Shown: positions 63,163-64,000 of the stretch, piece by piece | Numbering within the stretch: position 1 is the first letter of the stretch | Layout: each line of letters begins with the position of its first letter | Assembly (NCBI GenBank): GCA_027186245.1 | Contig: CP114483.1 | Location: 16,512,220-16,576,219 of the forward strand | DNA length: 64,000 nt | Direction: 5' to 3' | Source of the DNA: Coriaria nepalensis | Taxonomy: Eukaryota > Streptophyta > Magnoliopsida > Cucurbitales > Coriariaceae | Notes under the pieces: model-generated | Told to the model about the DNA's origin: nothing | Databases searched by the model: none | What the model saw: only the letters and a program-made list of their open reading frames with translations | Made by a program: the position numbers and the translations under genes

Positions 63163-64000
63163 AGTCATTAAATCATTCAAAATTAAGTCGAACGACTTCT
63201 ATTTTTTCCCTTCAAACATGATTTTATTAAATAACTTGCAATTAATCTATTGAAGACAACAATGCATTATTTTACCATTAAAAAGCATATCACTCAGTCT
63301 TTTCAATCATTAAATTGTTTGAAGGCACTTCAGACCATATCTCTTTTTGCATTTAAAACGCGACATTCATGCATAACTTGCAATTGATCTATTGAAGGAA
63401 ACTATACATTTTTTTAGCCTTAAAGTTATATTTTTGCGTCTCTTTTAGTCAGAAAATCATTCTAAATCACTTCGACTGAAATTCGGCATTTGAACATGAA
63501 TTTCGTGCATAACTTGCAGTTGATCCATTCAAGTCAACAATGCATTTGTTTAGCCTTAAAGTCATGTCAATGAGTCTCTTCAAGTCGTTAAATCATTCTA
63601 AATTAAGTCGAACGAATTCTATTTTTTCCCTTCAAACATGATTTTATTACATAACCTGCAATTAATCTATTGAAGACAACAATGCATTATTTTACCATTA
63701 AAAAGCATGTCACTCAGTCTTTTCAATCATTAAATTGTTTGAAGGCACTTCGGACCATATCTCTTTTTGCATTTAAAACGGGACTTTCATGCATAACTTA
63801 CAATTGATCTATTGAAGGCAACTATGCATTTTTTTAGCCCCAAAGTCATATTATTGCGTCTCTTTTAGTCATTAAATCTTTCTAAATCATTTCGAACGAA
63901 ATTCGGCCTTTAAATATGACTTTCGTGCATAACTTCCAGTTGGTCTATTGAAGGCAACAATGCATTTGTTTAGCCTTAAAGTCATGTAACTGAGTCTCTT

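Larger units (their letters stand above)
1..64000. repeat. Satellite DNA array, 420-bp trimeric higher-order repeat, 151 units
   Basis: The same sequence recurs from the first base to the last with a step of 419-421 bp, apart from a few longer units between 42.4 and 47.2 kb. Each unit holds three related monomers, A, B and C, all in one orientation. Unit starts, marked by AGTCGTT or AGTCATT after TCTCTTC plus one or two bases, were traced through the window: 151 starts, the last at 63,583. Both edges lie inside the array, so its true length is unknown. Unit 1 counted by hand is 31% GC (77 C, 53 G on this strand). Stops occur in every frame and no unique sequence interrupts the array. Long homogeneous HOR arrays are characteristic of eukaryotic centromeric or pericentromeric heterochromatin; that location is an inference here. 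I do not recognise the family. Confidence 0.97.
49313..64000 (+). repeat. Right-hand mosaic block, about 35 units with frequent 1-bp losses
   Basis: C1 and C2 classes are mixed again here and units carry more private substitutions. Many units are 419 bp: those starting 49,313, 50,992, 56,031, 56,870, 58,129, 58,548, 59,387, 60,646, 61,905 and 62,744. The lost bases lie in different places (core, T-run, ACCATT, GTTTGAAGG). Similar units are often far apart. Examples are 49,313 with 61,905 (TTAAGTTGAACG, GCGCCTTTC, GACACCAATG, GACCATTG) and 54,351 with 62,744. I saw no gene or unique sequence. Confidence 0.8.

Noticed and set aside
1..64000. CRISPR array
   Set aside because: There are no short direct repeats separated by unique spacers. 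The whole 420 bp is repeated, with no cas genes and no unique spacers.
1..64000. Transposon or retrotransposon, including LTRs
   Set aside because: I saw no coding remnants, target-site duplications, terminal repeats or poly-A tails. The tandem structure is continuous through all junctions.
1..64000. rRNA, tRNA or snRNA gene cluster
   Set aside because: No tRNA cloverleaf or conserved rRNA block is seen in the unit. The unit is 31% GC with internal 140-bp repetition, unlike RNA gene clusters.

Overview
The whole window is one uninterrupted tandem satellite DNA array. I see no gene, RNA gene, transposon, CRISPR array, telomere repeat or unique sequence on either strand. The basic unit is about 420 bp and contains three diverged monomers, here called A (141 bp), B (143 bp) and C (136 bp). 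They share a conserved core around CATAAC-tTGCA-aTTgATCTATTGAAG. This is a trimeric higher-order repeat (HOR). Walking the array I count 151 unit starts. The last unit begins at 63,583 and is cut 2 bp short by the window end. With four extra hybrid monomers this gives about 457 monomers, all in the same orientation.

The organism is almost certainly a eukaryote, because arrays of this length and order are typical of centromeric or heterochromatic satellite. Hand counting of unit 1 gives about 31% GC, and its CpG count (11) is close to expectation. That leans towards a lineage with little CpG methylation, such as many insects, but a plant or another animal cannot be excluded. I do not recognise the satellite family and cannot name the species.

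Layout. (1) 1-2522: a 1261-bp, three-unit block repeated twice. (2) 2781-12424: an 11-unit block of 4623 bp repeated just over twice with very few differences. (3) 11,769-31,088: 46 consecutive units of exactly 420 bp, built from nested 3-, 4-, 6- and 7-unit duplications. (4) 28,569-33,609: a mosaic that includes a relocated copy of units from region 2. (5) 33,610-41,585: only one class of C monomer, in 3- and 4-unit superblocks. (6) 41,586-49,312: the most irregular part, with four C/B hybrid monomers that lengthen units to 556 or 692 bp, and a 48-bp internal duplication. (7) 49,313-64,000: more diverged, shuffled units with many single-base deletions.

Nothing here works as a gene system. 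The array is a record of unequal exchange and gene-conversion-like spread acting on blocks from one monomer to eleven HOR units. The most informative places are the hybrid monomers near 42.7-44.9 kb, the 48-bp microhomology duplication at 46.86 kb, and the 4.6-kb near-identical superblock. The only open reading frame over about 60 codons (62,831-63,028) is a chance product of a 1-bp deletion.
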